Part shown: positions 1-7,910 of the stretch, in pieces | How the letters are laid out: each line of letters starts with the position of its first letter | Position numbering within the stretch: position 1 is the stretch's first letter | Assembly (NCBI GenBank): GCA_041665065.1 | Contig: JBAYJM010000010.1 | Location: 1 to 39,553, forward strand | Length of the DNA: 39,553 nucleotides | From: JBAYJM01 sp041665065 | GTDB lineage: Bacteria; Patescibacteriota; Patescibacteriia; 2-01-FULL-39-33 | Reading direction: 5' to 3' | Position numbers and translations under genes: made by a program | Notes under the pieces: generated by a model | Told to the model about the DNA's origin: nothing | Databases searched by the model: none | What the model saw: the letters and a program-made list of their open reading frames with translations, nothing else

Positions 1-635
1 AAAATTACCTGGTTTTAAATTCTGAAGAAATGGTTTCGTTGTGGCATTTGCCGTTTCCCAATACCGAGGTTCCAAGAATTAAATGGCTGACTGCCAGGAA
101 GCTGGCTCCGCCGGTAAACATGCCCCAGGAAGGCGTATTTATGGGTGATAATATTTATCGTGGACAAAGAACGGTTGCCCGCATGAAGGATGCCGACAGA
201 AGAAGACATATGTATATTATTGGTATGACCGGTGTGGGTAAAAGTTATCTTATGGCGCTTATGGCTATTCAAGATATTGTGGCGGGCAAGGGAGTTTGTA
301 TTGTAGATCCGCACGGCGGTTTAATTGAAGACATTTTGCCATATATTCCAAAAGAAAGATTGGAAGATGTAATTATTTTTGATCCGTCGGATAATGACAG
401 GCCGATTGGCCTGAATATGCTTGAGGCTAACAGTTCTTATGAAATGGATATGGCAGCGCAGGAAATGATTCAGATTTTTTATAAATTGCTTCCCGATCCT
501 TCCATGGCCGGTCCGATGTTTGAGCATTATATGAGGAATGCGCTTTTGGCGTTGATGGCTGATCAGGATGACCCTGGTACGCTGGTTGAGCTTGCCAGAA
601 TTTTACAGATGAATCTTATAGACGAAAAAAATTAG
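1..635 (+). CDS. VirD4/HerA-like type IV secretion ATPase, N-terminal part (5' partial, frameshifted)
   Basis: The reading frame is open from base 3, so the gene begins outside the window. The visible part carries a Walker A loop (GMTGVGKS at about 235-260) and a Walker B-like strand ending in DPHGG. Together these are typical of the DUF87/VirD4/TraD coupling-protein group that pumps DNA or protein through a membrane channel. The frame stops at TAG 633-635, directly after a run of seven A (625-631). Adding one base in that run continues the protein smoothly into the next entry, so the two are probably one gene of the kind often found in Patescibacteria. Whether the break is a true mutation, a slippage site or a sequencing error cannot be told here. 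Confidence 0.85.
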   Translation, partial: NYLVLNSEEMVSLWHLPFPNTEVPRIKWLTARKLAPPVNMPQEGVFMGDNIYRGQRTVARMKDADRRRHMYIIGMTGVGKSYLMALMAIQDIVAGKGVCIVDPHGGLIEDILPYIPKERLEDVIIFDPSDNDRPIGLNMLEANSSYEMDMAAQEMIQIFYKLLPDPSMAGPMFEHYMRNALLALMADQDDPGTLVELARILQMNLIDEKN

Positions 636-715
636 AGCACGTCAAGGATATTTTAGTTAGGGATTTTTGGGAAAGGGAATATACCGCTTCGCAAAAGGGA
701 TCAACTGGCGCTGAT

Positions 716-1474
716 ATGCTTTCTTATGTAATTTCTAAAACCGGCCGTTTTGTGGAAAATGAAACAATGAGAAATATAATCGGCCAATCCAAATCTGGAA
801 TTAATTTTAGGGAAGTGATGGATAAGGGAAAAATATTATTAATGAATCTGTCCAAGGGCAAAATCGGCGAGACAAATAGCAATTTGCTTGGTCTTATCGC
901 TGTGTCAAAATTGCAAATGGCGGCTTTGGCTCGGGCTGACATGCCGGAAGACCAGCGCAAGGACTTTTATCTCTATATTGATGAGTTTCAAAATTTTATT
1001 ACGGATAGCATCTCAATTATTTTATCAGAAGCTAGAAAATATAAATTAAATTTAATAATGGCGCATCAATTTATTGCGCAACTCGTCCAAAATAATGACA
1101 CAAGAGTCAAGGATGCAATTTTTGGAAATGTGGGAACAGTGGCAAACTATAGAATCGGCGTCGATGATGCGGAAACAGTCGCCAAGCAATTAGGTCCGAA
1201 AGTCAGCGAGTATGATGTTATGAATGTTGAAAAATATAATATTTATTTAAGATTGCTTATAGACAACCAAGCGTCGGATGCTTTTAATGTGGCAGTTTAT
1301 AATTTTAAAGAAATTTTTAAAGGAAATCCAAGCGTTGTCGGACCGCTTAAAGAATTATCCAGATTAAAATATGGCAGAGATAAAAATATTGTGGTTAGGG
1401 AAATAGTTGAAAGATCAAAAATAGGACAGTTAGGAAAGCCGGTTGCAAGTGATATGCTAAGCAAGCTTGGCTAA
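716..1474 (+). CDS. VirD4/HerA-like type IV secretion ATPase, C-terminal part
   Basis: This frame holds the second half of the ATPase: the strand FYLYIDEFQNF, which is the Walker B/DEFQ motif, followed by the helix that in this family carries sensor residues (LIMAHQF). The first in-frame ATG is at 716. However, sensible coding sequence extends back to about 632 (KLEHVKD then LVRDFWERE), exactly where the upstream frame ends. This supports one split gene rather than two. Expressed alone, the fragment would lack the Walker A loop and could not hydrolyse ATP. It is followed after 16 bases by a hairpin terminator. I am confident of the family and less sure whether a full-length product is made. 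Confidence 0.85.
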   Translation: MLSYVISKTGRFVENETMRNIIGQSKSGINFREVMDKGKILLMNLSKGKIGETNSNLLGLIAVSKLQMAALARADMPEDQRKDFYLYIDEFQNFITDSISIILSEARKYKLNLIMAHQFIAQLVQNNDTRVKDAIFGNVGTVANYRIGVDDAETVAKQLGPKVSEYDVMNVEKYNIYLRLLIDNQASDAFNVAVYNFKEIFKGNPSVVGPLKELSRLKYGRDKNIVVREIVERSKIGQLGKPVASDMLSKLG

Positions 1475-1490
1475 TTTATTTATTTTTTGC

Positions 1491-1519
1491 AAAACAACTC
1501 TAGGGGTTGTTTTTTTGTT
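1491..1519 (+). terminator. Intrinsic terminator after the secretion ATPase
   Basis: An eight-base stem (AAAACAAC at 1491-1498 with GTTGTTTT at 1506-1513) closes a short loop and runs into a T tract. It lies 16 bases after the ATPase stop. Confidence 0.75.
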
Positions 1520-1547
1520 TGGCAATTTTAAAAATTAAGAGTAGTAT
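1519..1547 (+). promoter_or_regulatory. Sigma70-type promoter of the 88-residue gene
   Basis: TTGGCA (1519-1524) and TAGTAT (1542-1547) are separated by exactly 17 bases. The predicted start near 1554 leaves a leader of about 40 bases before the ATG at 1595. Confidence 0.55.
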
Positions 1548-1594
1548 GAGAATAGTAGGGCAGTAGCTTGGCTTTAAGCTTTAAGGGGGGGGCT

Positions 1595-1861
1595 ATGTAC
1601 ATTATTATTTTGCGTCCCTTGATATTGTCAGATCCTTCTGCTACTAAGGTCGGCAGTGGTTTTTTGACTCTAGCTCCTGGAAGGCATGAGGTCAGAGAAG
1701 AGTCATTGGCGCCACCGGGAGTCAGTGGAAAATGGCTGGTCTTGGTAGCCAATCCGAGCTACGGGGCTAGCAAGGATGTTTGGAGAGAATATGGACGTAT
1801 TGGAAAGAGAAGTGCCAGAAAGGTGGCTCGTAAAGCAATATTCGGGCAAAACCGCTATTAA
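1595..1861 (+). CDS. Hypothetical protein of 88 residues, GC-rich
   Basis: I do not recognise the family with certainty. The product is small, basic at its C-terminus (many Arg and Lys from residue 65 on), has no membrane segment or signal peptide, and begins with a hydrophobic strand (MYIIILRPL). An in-frame TTG lies at 1568. I chose ATG 1595 because a long G run (SD-like AAGGGGGGG) sits just upstream, much stronger than the ribosome sites of neighbouring genes. The coding sequence is clearly richer in G and C than its surroundings. The gene has its own promoter (1519-1547) and terminator (1879-1910), so it is a single-gene unit between the secretion ATPase and dnaX. It could be a small nucleic-acid-binding protein, but nothing proves that. 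Confidence 0.7.
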   Translation: MYIIILRPLILSDPSATKVGSGFLTLAPGRHEVREESLAPPGVSGKWLVLVANPSYGASKDVWREYGRIGKRSARKVARKAIFGQNRY

Positions 1862-1878
1862 GCCAAGACTTTTTTCGT

Positions 1879-1910
1879 AAGCTCGGAGATGGGGGAACCG
1901 AGCTTTTTTT
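1879..1910 (+). terminator. Intrinsic terminator of the 88-residue gene
   Basis: AAGCTCGG (1879-1886) pairs with CCGAGCTT (1898-1905) around an 11-base loop and is followed by an uninterrupted T run to 1910. Confidence 0.85.
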
Positions 1911-2009
1911 ATTTATCCAATCATTTTGACTTATCCTCCTAATGCTTGTAAAATTATTTTATGCTTAAGTCTTTAAACTTGATTATTTTATAATTTTTAA
2001 CTAGCTGCT

Positions 2010-3695
2010 ATGTCAGCAATATATCGTAAATATAGGCCCCAGTCATTTTCCGAAATGATTGGGCAAAATCACATAAAAATCACTCTGCAAAACCAAATTG
2101 CTAATGGCGAAGTTGGTCATGCTTATCTTTTTTGCGGTCCTAGGGGCCTAGGCAAGACAACAGCGGCTCGTATCTTGGCTAAGGCTATAAACTGTGAAAA
2201 GAGACAAGAGGGCCAGAGCGAGCCTTGCAATGATTGCAGTTCTTGTCTGGATATTGTAAATAATCGTTCCATTGATATTATTGAAATTGACGCTGCCTCC
2301 CATACTGGTGTTGATAATGTCAGAGAAAATATTATTGAAAATTCCCGTTTCACTCCAAGCAAGAGCAAGTTTAAAGTTTTTATTATCGATGAGGTGCACA
2401 TGCTTTCAACGGCCGCTTTCAACGCGCTGTTAAAGACGCTTGAAGAACCGCCGGCTCATGTTATTTTTGTTTTGTGTACGACAGAAATCTATAAGCTTCC
2501 ACAAACGATAATTTCCAGATGCCAAAGGTTTGATTTTAAAAAAGTTTTGACACAAGAACTTTTGGATCTGCTGAAAAAAGTAACCAAAGAAGAAAATAAA
2601 AAAGTTGAAGAAGAAGTGCTTAGAAATATTGTTCTCCATTCCGAGGGTTGCGTCCGAGATGCTCAAAGCCTTTTAGGAAAGGTTCTGTCTCTTGGCGATG
2701 ACATTAAAATGGAGCAAGCTGAAATTATTTTGCCAAAGGCTGACTATGGAATAACGATTGAATTTATAAACTATTTAGTCCAGAAAAATTCAACGGCTGC
2801 AGTTGAGCTGATTAACCGCCTTGTTGAGGGGGGTGTTGATTTACAGGTATTTGCGGAAAACCTAATAGAAATGCTTCGAAAAATTATGCTTCTTAAGGTT
2901 AATTCCAATTTATCGGATTACGGAATAGAGCTTGATGAGGAAACATATAAGTCTGCGGAAATTATTTCGGAAAGAATTTCCGTTGAGAGTTTAATTTCTG
3001 CTTTAGAATTATTTGCTCGGGTGATAATTGATTTAAAGAGCACGACAATTTATCAGTTGCCCCTGGAAATGGCAGCAATAAAATTAACTCAAGACGTGAT
3101 TTGTGCCAGTAATGACAATTTTAGCAAGGGAGAATCAATTGAAAAAATAAAAGAAAGGGTTAATAAAAAAATTGAAGATACTCAGCCGGTTGATAAAGAA
3201 GTTAGGCCGGTACAGATTGTGGAAAATACTATTTTGAGTGAAGAAATAATTGTCAAAGAAGATGCTGAGGAAGTTGGTGTCAAATTTGAATCGTCATCAA
3301 GCGCTGATTTAAATAAAATAAAAGAAAACTGGAGCAAGGTTGTAGAATGTCTTTTGGAAAAGAATTTTACCCTCTCATCGCTTTTAAGAATAAGCCAGCC
3401 ATTAAGATGCAATAATAATGTTTTAGAGATAGTTGTTAAAAGCGGTTTTTATAAAGATAGGTTGGAATGTAATGCCAATAAAAAGGTGATTGAAGATATG
3501 ATCTCTCAATGTGTTATGGCTAATGTCAGTATTAGGGGAGTTGTTGATTCTAATTTGGTAATTCCTGATTCCAGAGAGAGCGAAAATAAACCGGTCTTTG
3601 GATCCGACCCGTCGCTATATAAGCCTAAAGATGAAGTGGCCCAAAGGCCTAGTATTTCAACGGATATTGTGGCAGATGTTATCGGTATGTTTTAG
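2010..3695 (+). CDS. dnaX: DNA polymerase III subunit gamma/tau
   Basis: This is the ATPase of the clamp loader that places the sliding clamp on primed DNA and links polymerase to helicase. Residues 1-360 show the expected parts: YRPxxFxExxGQ near the start, Walker A GPRGLGKTT (43-51), a four-cysteine zinc site (C62, C73, C76, C79), Walker B with DEVHML (127-132), and the SRC sensor about residue 170. The 561-residue length fits a tau-like protein with a short divergent C-terminal region. I saw no A-AAA-AAG slippery site in the reading frame, so no gamma form by frameshifting is evident. A TATAAT lies at 1989-1994, only 15 bases before the ATG, without a convincing -35. The gene is not followed by ybaB and recR as in many bacteria; those lie at 32155-33057. 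Confidence 0.97.
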   Translation: MSAIYRKYRPQSFSEMIGQNHIKITLQNQIANGEVGHAYLFCGPRGLGKTTAARILAKAINCEKRQEGQSEPCNDCSSCLDIVNNRSIDIIEIDAASHTGVDNVRENIIENSRFTPSKSKFKVFIIDEVHMLSTAAFNALLKTLEEPPAHVIFVLCTTEIYKLPQTIISRCQRFDFKKVLTQELLDLLKKVTKEENKKVEEEVLRNIVLHSEGCVRDAQSLLGKVLSLGDDIKMEQAEIILPKADYGITIEFINYLVQKNSTAAVELINRLVEGGVDLQVFAENLIEMLRKIMLLKVNSNLSDYGIELDEETYKSAEIISERISVESLISALELFARVIIDLKSTTIYQLPLEMAAIKLTQDVICASNDNFSKGESIEKIKERVNKKIEDTQPVDKEVRPVQIVENTILSEEIIVKEDAEEVGVKFESSSSADLNKIKENWSKVVECLLEKNFTLSSLLRISQPLRCNNNVLEIVVKSGFYKDRLECNANKKVIEDMISQCVMANVSIRGVVDSNLVIPDSRESENKPVFGSDPSLYKPKDEVAQRPSISTDIVADVIGMF

Positions 3696-3710
3696 GTTTT
3701 TTGATTGTCA

Positions 3711-3729
3711 TCCTGGACTTGATCCAGGA
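3711..3729. repeat. REP-like palindrome
   Basis: TCCTGGA and TCCAGGA form a perfect seven-base inverted repeat around CTTGA, within a GTCATCCTGGACTTGATCC context. There is no T tract, so it is a poor terminator. The sequence resembles short dispersed palindromes known from many bacterial genomes, but only one copy is seen here. Confidence 0.45.
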
Positions 3730-3774
3730 TATCATGTAAAAACAATAAACACCTTTTATAAATAGCAAAATGAC

Positions 3775-3803
3775 TTGATTTTTTTTCTATTTTCTGTTAT
3801 TTT
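3775..3803 (+). promoter_or_regulatory. Promoter of tRNA-Gln
   Basis: TTGATT (3775-3780), 17-base spacer, then TATTTT (3798-3803) preceded by TGT as an extended -10. The expected start, near 3810, is 12 bases before the tRNA. Confidence 0.55.
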
Positions 3804-3821
3804 ACATAAACAAATAAATAT

Positions 3822-3892
3822 TGCGGGATCGTCTAATGGTAGGACACAGCTCTCTGAAAGCTGGTATCATGGTTCGAGTCCATGTCCCGCAG
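3822..3892 (+). tRNA. tRNA-Gln (anticodon CUG)
   Basis: A full cloverleaf can be drawn. The acceptor stem TGCGGGA pairs with TCCCGCA. The anticodon stem CAGCT/AGCTG holds the loop CTCTGAA, giving anticodon CTG. The T stem CATGG/CCATG surrounds TTCGAGT. The U1-A72 pair and G73 are typical of glutamine tRNAs. No CCA is encoded (the bases after G73 are CAA), so a CCA-adding enzyme is needed. The weak four-base D stem is normal. Confidence 0.95.
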
Positions 3893-3964
3893 CAAATTAC
3901 GTTTTGCAGATTTTAAAACCGAATATTGTATATACTTGAAATAAGATTAATTAATTGTAAATTT

Positions 3965-4168
3965 ATGCAAAAAATAGCTACACGCGTATTTATTTACGCA
4001 TCAATTGTTTTTGGAGTAGTAGGAATCTTAGTAGTTTTAACCGGTTCAGGTCCAGATAAAATGGATTCGCCTCTGAGTGAAATTTTAATTAGGCTTTTGT
4101 TTGCAACTGTTTTTATTATACTGCCTTCATTTGCATTAAGCATTGCTGGCAAGTATCTAAAAAAATAA
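3965..4168 (+). CDS. Small membrane protein, two predicted helices
   Basis: A 67-residue product with two hydrophobic stretches (about residues 9-27 and 42-62) joined by a polar loop containing GSGPDKMDSP, and ending in two lysines. An upstream TTG at 3926 would add 13 residues. I preferred ATG 3965 because the added residues look random and the membrane segment then sits close to the N-terminus. No ribosome binding site is obvious. It is the first gene of a long packed plus-strand run and ends five bases before the next start. The function is unknown. The hydrophobic pattern looks like a genuine protein. Confidence 0.6.
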   Translation: MQKIATRVFIYASIVFGVVGILVVLTGSGPDKMDSPLSEILIRLLFATVFIILPSFALSIAGKYLKK

Positions 4169-4172
4169 AAAT

Positions 4173-4616
4173 ATGGTGATAAGTTTGCAAAGAGTAACAT
4201 TAGAAGATGCTACGACGCTATTAGAAATAGAAAAAACAACAGCGGGACTAAAAACTTATTCTGGATATTTTACAGAAGAAGAAATTAAAAATTACATAAA
4301 TAATGATATTGTTTATTTTATCAAGAAAAATGATGAAATAGTCGGTAGCATTTCTTACGAGATAAATGATGAGGAGCATGCTTACGAAAGCGGACTTGTC
4401 ATAAAGCCGGAATTTCAAGGGCGGGGATTGGCAAAACAGGCATTAGCTAAGTTATTGGAGGAGTTAAGTAAATTTAAGGTTGTAGATTTAGCGGTTCATC
4501 CCGATAATATTTCTGCCTTGAAACTATATGAATCTTTCGGATTTGTAATTAAAGAGCGCAAAGAAAATTTTTTTGGAGATGGTGAACCGAGGCTGATTAT
4601 GGTTTTAGAAAAATAA
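4173..4616 (+). CDS. GNAT-family N-acetyltransferase
   Basis: The 147-residue protein has the single-domain GNAT layout. The acetyl-CoA-binding motif A is clear: the strand ESGLVIKPEF followed by Q82-G-R-G-L-A87 and a long helix. Motif B follows, with N112, A115, and the LYESFGF stretch seen in RimI-like enzymes. Such enzymes move an acetyl group from acetyl-CoA to an amine on a protein, amino acid, antibiotic or other small molecule; the substrate cannot be read from the sequence. It starts four bases after the small membrane gene and is followed by hydrolase genes in the same run. Confidence 0.92.
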   Translation: MVISLQRVTLEDATTLLEIEKTTAGLKTYSGYFTEEEIKNYINNDIVYFIKKNDEIVGSISYEINDEEHAYESGLVIKPEFQGRGLAKQALAKLLEELSKFKVVDLAVHPDNISALKLYESFGFVIKERKENFFGDGEPRLIMVLEK

Positions 4617-4661
4617 GTTCCAACCTTGTCCCACCAAATCAGCAAAATAGCCTTAAACTGT

Positions 4662-5294
4662 ATGGAGGTAAACAATAAAAGACAAATTATTTTTCTCAGG
4701 GGCGGTGATATTTTTAACTCCCAAGAGGATTATTATGATTTTATAAAAAATAGGCCATATAACCCACACAATAAATTTAAAAGTTGGCGTGATTGGGTAG
4801 AATGGGCTTTTTCTGATCAGTTTGATATGTTGACGCCAAAAATGCCGTGCAAGGAAAATGGTGATTATGTCGCCTGGAAAATTTGGTTTGAAAAGCTTTT
4901 TCCATATTTATTTGATGAAGAGCCTATAATTATCGCCCAGTCAGCTGGCGGTTCTTTTATTTTAAAATATCTTTCTGAAAATATTTTTCCTAAAAATATA
5001 AGTCAATTACATTTAGTTTCTCCTATGACAAGCTCAAAAGACATGAAAGGAGAAGGGCTTGGAAATTTTGTTTTTCCTTTTGACAAGCTAAAAAATTTAG
5101 ATAAACAGGCACGAGTTATCCACGTTTATCATTCCGAAGATGATCCATCAGTCCCTTTTTCACATAGTTTGGAAATATTGCATTATTTACCGAAAGCTAT
5201 TTTCCATAAATTTACTAATCGTGGACATTTTAACCAGCCAGCGTTCCCGGAGTTGTTGCAAATTATTAATGATGAGCTGGCAAGAGAGGGATAA
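4662..5294 (+). CDS. Alpha/beta hydrolase (RBBP9/YdeN-like)
   Basis: A 210-residue protein from ATG 4662. A TTG at 4626 is in frame, but the ATG leads directly into the first beta strand (RQIIFLRGGD). The nucleophile elbow is AQSAGGS with Ser94. The acid is probably Asp161 in the SEDDPSVP loop, and the base is His189 in NRGHFN. This arrangement, with RGHF near the C-terminus and no large cap domain, resembles the serine-hydrolase group of RBBP9/YdeN. An aromatic-rich insertion lies between strand 1 and the elbow (residues 35-80). The substrate is unknown. A second, different alpha/beta hydrolase follows immediately. Confidence 0.88.
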   Translation: MEVNNKRQIIFLRGGDIFNSQEDYYDFIKNRPYNPHNKFKSWRDWVEWAFSDQFDMLTPKMPCKENGDYVAWKIWFEKLFPYLFDEEPIIIAQSAGGSFILKYLSENIFPKNISQLHLVSPMTSSKDMKGEGLGNFVFPFDKLKNLDKQARVIHVYHSEDDPSVPFSHSLEILHYLPKAIFHKFTNRGHFNQPAFPELLQIINDELAREG

Positions 5295-5302
5295 GTGATT
5301 AT

Positions 5303-5977
5303 ATGAATGCCAAAAAGCACATTGTAATATTTTCTCATGGATTTGGCGTCCGGAAAGACTCTGGTGGTTTTTTTACTGAAATTGAAAAAATGTTGTCTCA
5401 TGAAGGAATTAAATCTGTGATGTTCGATTATAATAAAATAAATGAAGAAAAAAACGAGCTTACTGTAATGTCATTTAGCGAGCAGGCGGAGATATTAAAG
5501 TCAGCTATAAAGGAAGCACAAGCAAGAGATCGGGATGCGGCTATAGATATAATTGCGCATTCTCAGGGTGCGGTAATGGTCGCTTTGGCTGATGTTGGTA
5601 AGATAAGAAAGATAGTATTGCTAGCGCCGTTTTTCCATACGGATATTCATGATGTGGCAGAAAGGTATAAAAAATTTCCTTCAAGCCAGATAGACTTTAA
5701 GGGCATTTCAAGGCGAACTAGGTCTGACGGAAGCACTACAATAATACCAAAATCTTATTGGCAGGAACGTTTTGCTACGGATGTGTATAGTTTGTATAAT
5801 AATTTGGCTTCAAACTCTGATTTAACGATAATTAATGCGAGTGAAGATGAAATTATGGATAAAATTAATTTATCAAGGATATTTAACGCACATATTTTAA
5901 ATGTTCATGGTGACCATAACTTTAGTGGCGAAAATAGGAAAAATTTAATTGAAGTAATAAAAAATTTAGTTATTTAA
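5303..5977 (+). CDS. Alpha/beta hydrolase
   Basis: A 224-residue protein with a compact hydrolase core: an oxyanion-type HGFG (residues 12-15), nucleophile elbow AHSQGA with Ser87, a likely acid Asp182 in the ASEDEI loop, and His202 or His205 in VHGDHNF as the base. A short lid between about residues 112 and 165 holds many charged and aromatic residues. Enzymes of this shape cleave esters, peptides or lipids; the substrate cannot be assigned. It is eight bases downstream of another alpha/beta hydrolase. The two share only the fold, so this is not a simple tandem copy. Confidence 0.88.
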   Translation: MNAKKHIVIFSHGFGVRKDSGGFFTEIEKMLSHEGIKSVMFDYNKINEEKNELTVMSFSEQAEILKSAIKEAQARDRDAAIDIIAHSQGAVMVALADVGKIRKIVLLAPFFHTDIHDVAERYKKFPSSQIDFKGISRRTRSDGSTTIIPKSYWQERFATDVYSLYNNLASNSDLTIINASEDEIMDKINLSRIFNAHILNVHGDHNFSGENRKNLIEVIKNLVI

Positions 5978-5991
5978 ATATAATAATTTAT

Positions 5992-6777
5992 ATGGAAGAA
6001 TATTTAAAATTTGCTAAAAATCTTGCTAGTGAAGCCGAAGAAATAGCTTTAAGATATTTTGGCTTTGAAGTTGAAAATACATGGAAAGACGATCATACGC
6101 CATTAACTCAGGCCGATACAGAGATTAATGATTTGGTGATCAAAAGAATAAATGAAAATTATCCAGAACACAGTATCTATGGCGAGGAAAAAAGTGATAG
6201 AAAATCAGATTCTAAGCTTGTTTGGGTTTGTGATCCCATAGATGGTACCATGCCATTTTCTAATGGTTTGCCTATTTTTACTTTTTCTATTGCTTTAGTA
6301 GATCAGCTTACCGGCCAACCGATTTTAGGTCTCGTTAGTGATCCGGTTATGAAAAACATGTATTGGGCATATAAAGACGGGGGAGCTTATAGAAATGGCA
6401 AGAGAATATTTGTTTCAAAAAACAATTCCTTAACAAATACATATATTAGTATAGATGCTTCTGGCAAAGATTTGGGTTTTTCTGACTTGCCACTCTTTGC
6501 AGTTTTAAGTGAAAAAAAATGCAAAGTGATGAAATTACTTTCTGTTATATATGGAGCTATACAGGTCGCCAACGGTAAATTTGTTGGTACGGTATTTTAT
6601 AATCCCTATGCTCACGATGTGGCGGCTTTGAAAATTATTACTGAAGAGGCTGGAGGCAAAGTTACGGATTTAAACGGTGAGGATAGGCGGTATGATCAAA
6701 ATGGGATTGGTTGCATAATATCCAATGGCATTTTGCATAATGAAATATTAGCCTCCGTTCAGTTAGGTAAAATTTGA
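5992..6777 (+). CDS. Inositol monophosphatase-family phosphatase
   Basis: The protein (261 residues) has the metal-binding motifs of the IMPase/FIG superfamily: GEE at 64-66, DPIDGT at 81-86, and Asp209 in the AHDVAALK segment. Known members remove phosphate from inositol phosphate, histidinol phosphate, 3'-phosphoadenosine 5'-phosphate (CysQ) or fructose bisphosphate. The HisN-like layout and normal length suggest an active enzyme, but specificity is open. No histidine-biosynthesis genes are near. It stops with TGA, showing that TGA is a stop codon here. The P-loop gene starts six bases later. Confidence 0.92.
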   Translation: MEEYLKFAKNLASEAEEIALRYFGFEVENTWKDDHTPLTQADTEINDLVIKRINENYPEHSIYGEEKSDRKSDSKLVWVCDPIDGTMPFSNGLPIFTFSIALVDQLTGQPILGLVSDPVMKNMYWAYKDGGAYRNGKRIFVSKNNSLTNTYISIDASGKDLGFSDLPLFAVLSEKKCKVMKLLSVIYGAIQVANGKFVGTVFYNPYAHDVAALKIITEEAGGKVTDLNGEDRRYDQNGIGCIISNGILHNEILASVQLGKI

Positions 6778-6783
6778 AAACTT

Positions 6784-7326
6784 ATGCAAAAAATTCCTCA
6801 AGTTTATTTTATATCAGGTGTTAGTGGGGTGGGCAAATCTTCAGTTCTTAAGCATCTCAAAGAAATTATTCCCGTTGATGAATATAATATTAGAGATTTC
6901 GATGAGAGGGGTGTGCCTGACGGCGGAGGCTTAGAGTGGCATAATAATGAAACGTTTTATTGGTTAGAGGTTGCAAATGAAAATGCAAAGCACAAAAAAT
7001 CAACTATAATTTGTGGTTTTGCAGATCCTGTTAGGTTTTGGAAAATTTACAACAAGGAAAAACATATTCCAGCAACGCTGATTTTGCTTCATGCTTCCGC
7101 AGAGACAATTCGCGACCGTTTATTGGGCAGATATCCAACGTCTGAAAGCATTAAAGAAATCAATAGGGCTTCAGGAGTTCAATTGGATGAATTTATTGAA
7201 AATAATATATCATATGCGCCTGTGTTGTATGATATATTCAAAAAAGAAAATTCTCCCATTATAGAAACTGATAACAAAACGCCGTTGGAAATAGCCCAGG
7301 AGATTATTAAAATTATTCAAAAATAA
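6784..7326 (+). CDS. P-loop NTPase, small-molecule kinase-like
   Basis: The 180-residue protein opens with a strand and Walker A loop, ISGVSGVGKSS (10-20), in the form used by adenylate-kinase-like and nucleoside-kinase-like proteins. A charged segment follows (DEYNIRDFDERG). The strand ATLILLHASAETIRDRLLGR has the lid/arginine pattern of nucleotide or gluconate kinases, where the Arg residues contact phosphates. The C-terminal helix ends in ETDNKTPLEIAQEI, also common in this fold. The substrate is unknown. It lies between the IMPase-like phosphatase and a Nudix hydrolase with gaps of 6 and 3 bases, so the three are probably co-translated. Confidence 0.83.
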   Translation: MQKIPQVYFISGVSGVGKSSVLKHLKEIIPVDEYNIRDFDERGVPDGGGLEWHNNETFYWLEVANENAKHKKSTIICGFADPVRFWKIYNKEKHIPATLILLHASAETIRDRLLGRYPTSESIKEINRASGVQLDEFIENNISYAPVLYDIFKKENSPIIETDNKTPLEIAQEIIKIIQK

Positions 7327-7329
7327 AAT

Positions 7330-7848
7330 ATGGAATGGAAAAAAATCAAAGAAGAACCATTTAATGCGGGGTATAGGAAACTTCTAAAAAAGACATTTCA
7401 ATTACCCAATGGACAAGTCAAAGACTTTGATATTAAACGAGAAGGACCGGCAGTCTGTATTCTGGCTTTGGATGAAGATAAAAATGTAATCTTGACTAAG
7501 CAATACCGTCCAGGCATGGAAAAAATATTGTTAGAAATGCCTGGCGGAGTTGTTGAAAAAAATGAAAAACCAGAAGAAGCAGTAAAAAGAGAGCTTCTTG
7601 AAGAAACGGGTTATGCAGGTGATATTAAATTTGTAGGTACTAGTTATGATTGTGCTTACTCAACAATGGTAAGGTATAATTTTGTTGCCACTGGATGTCA
7701 AAAGATCGCAGAACAAAATTTGGATGAGTCAGAATTTATAGAAGTAATAAAAATATCTTTACCTGATTTTAGGAATCATTTACGCAGTGGAGAATTAACA
7801 GATGTTGAAAGTGGTTATATGGGACTTGATTTTTTAAATTTATTATAA
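7330..7848 (+). CDS. Nudix hydrolase (ADP-ribose pyrophosphatase-like)
   Basis: The Nudix box runs from G73 to Y95 and matches G-x5-E-x7-RE-U-x-EE-x-G-U completely (E79, R87, E88, E91, E92, G94). These residues bind the Mg2+ used to split nucleoside diphosphates linked to another group. The N-terminal strand pair and the QYRPG segment just before the box resemble ADP-sugar pyrophosphatases of the NudF kind. The length of 172 residues fits that group. It is one of four Nudix proteins in the window, which differ from each other outside the box. The stop codon at 7846-7848 overlaps a possible ATA start of the next frame. Confidence 0.92.
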   Translation: MEWKKIKEEPFNAGYRKLLKKTFQLPNGQVKDFDIKREGPAVCILALDEDKNVILTKQYRPGMEKILLEMPGGVVEKNEKPEEAVKRELLEETGYAGDIKFVGTSYDCAYSTMVRYNFVATGCQKIAEQNLDESEFIEVIKISLPDFRNHLRSGELTDVESGYMGLDFLNLL

Positions 7849-7910
7849 ATATTCTTAAAAAATATGAAAAAGATGACCATCTTGGTTCATTTAACAAGAC
7901 AAAAGATGCA

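Noticed and set aside
1554..2009. Possible SRP (4.5S) RNA gene upstream of dnaX
   Set aside because: In many bacteria the SRP RNA lies there, but I found no GGTCAGGTCCGGAAGGAAG-like core; the stretch is better explained by the 88-residue gene and its terminator.
2010..3695. Programmed frameshift in dnaX giving gamma
   Set aside because: A-rich runs exist (for example near 2575) but none sits in the A-AAA-AAG phase of the reading frame.
4662..5977. Tandem duplication of an alpha/beta hydrolase
   Set aside because: The two neighbours share the fold and catalytic order but little sequence, so they are distinct families rather than a recent copy.
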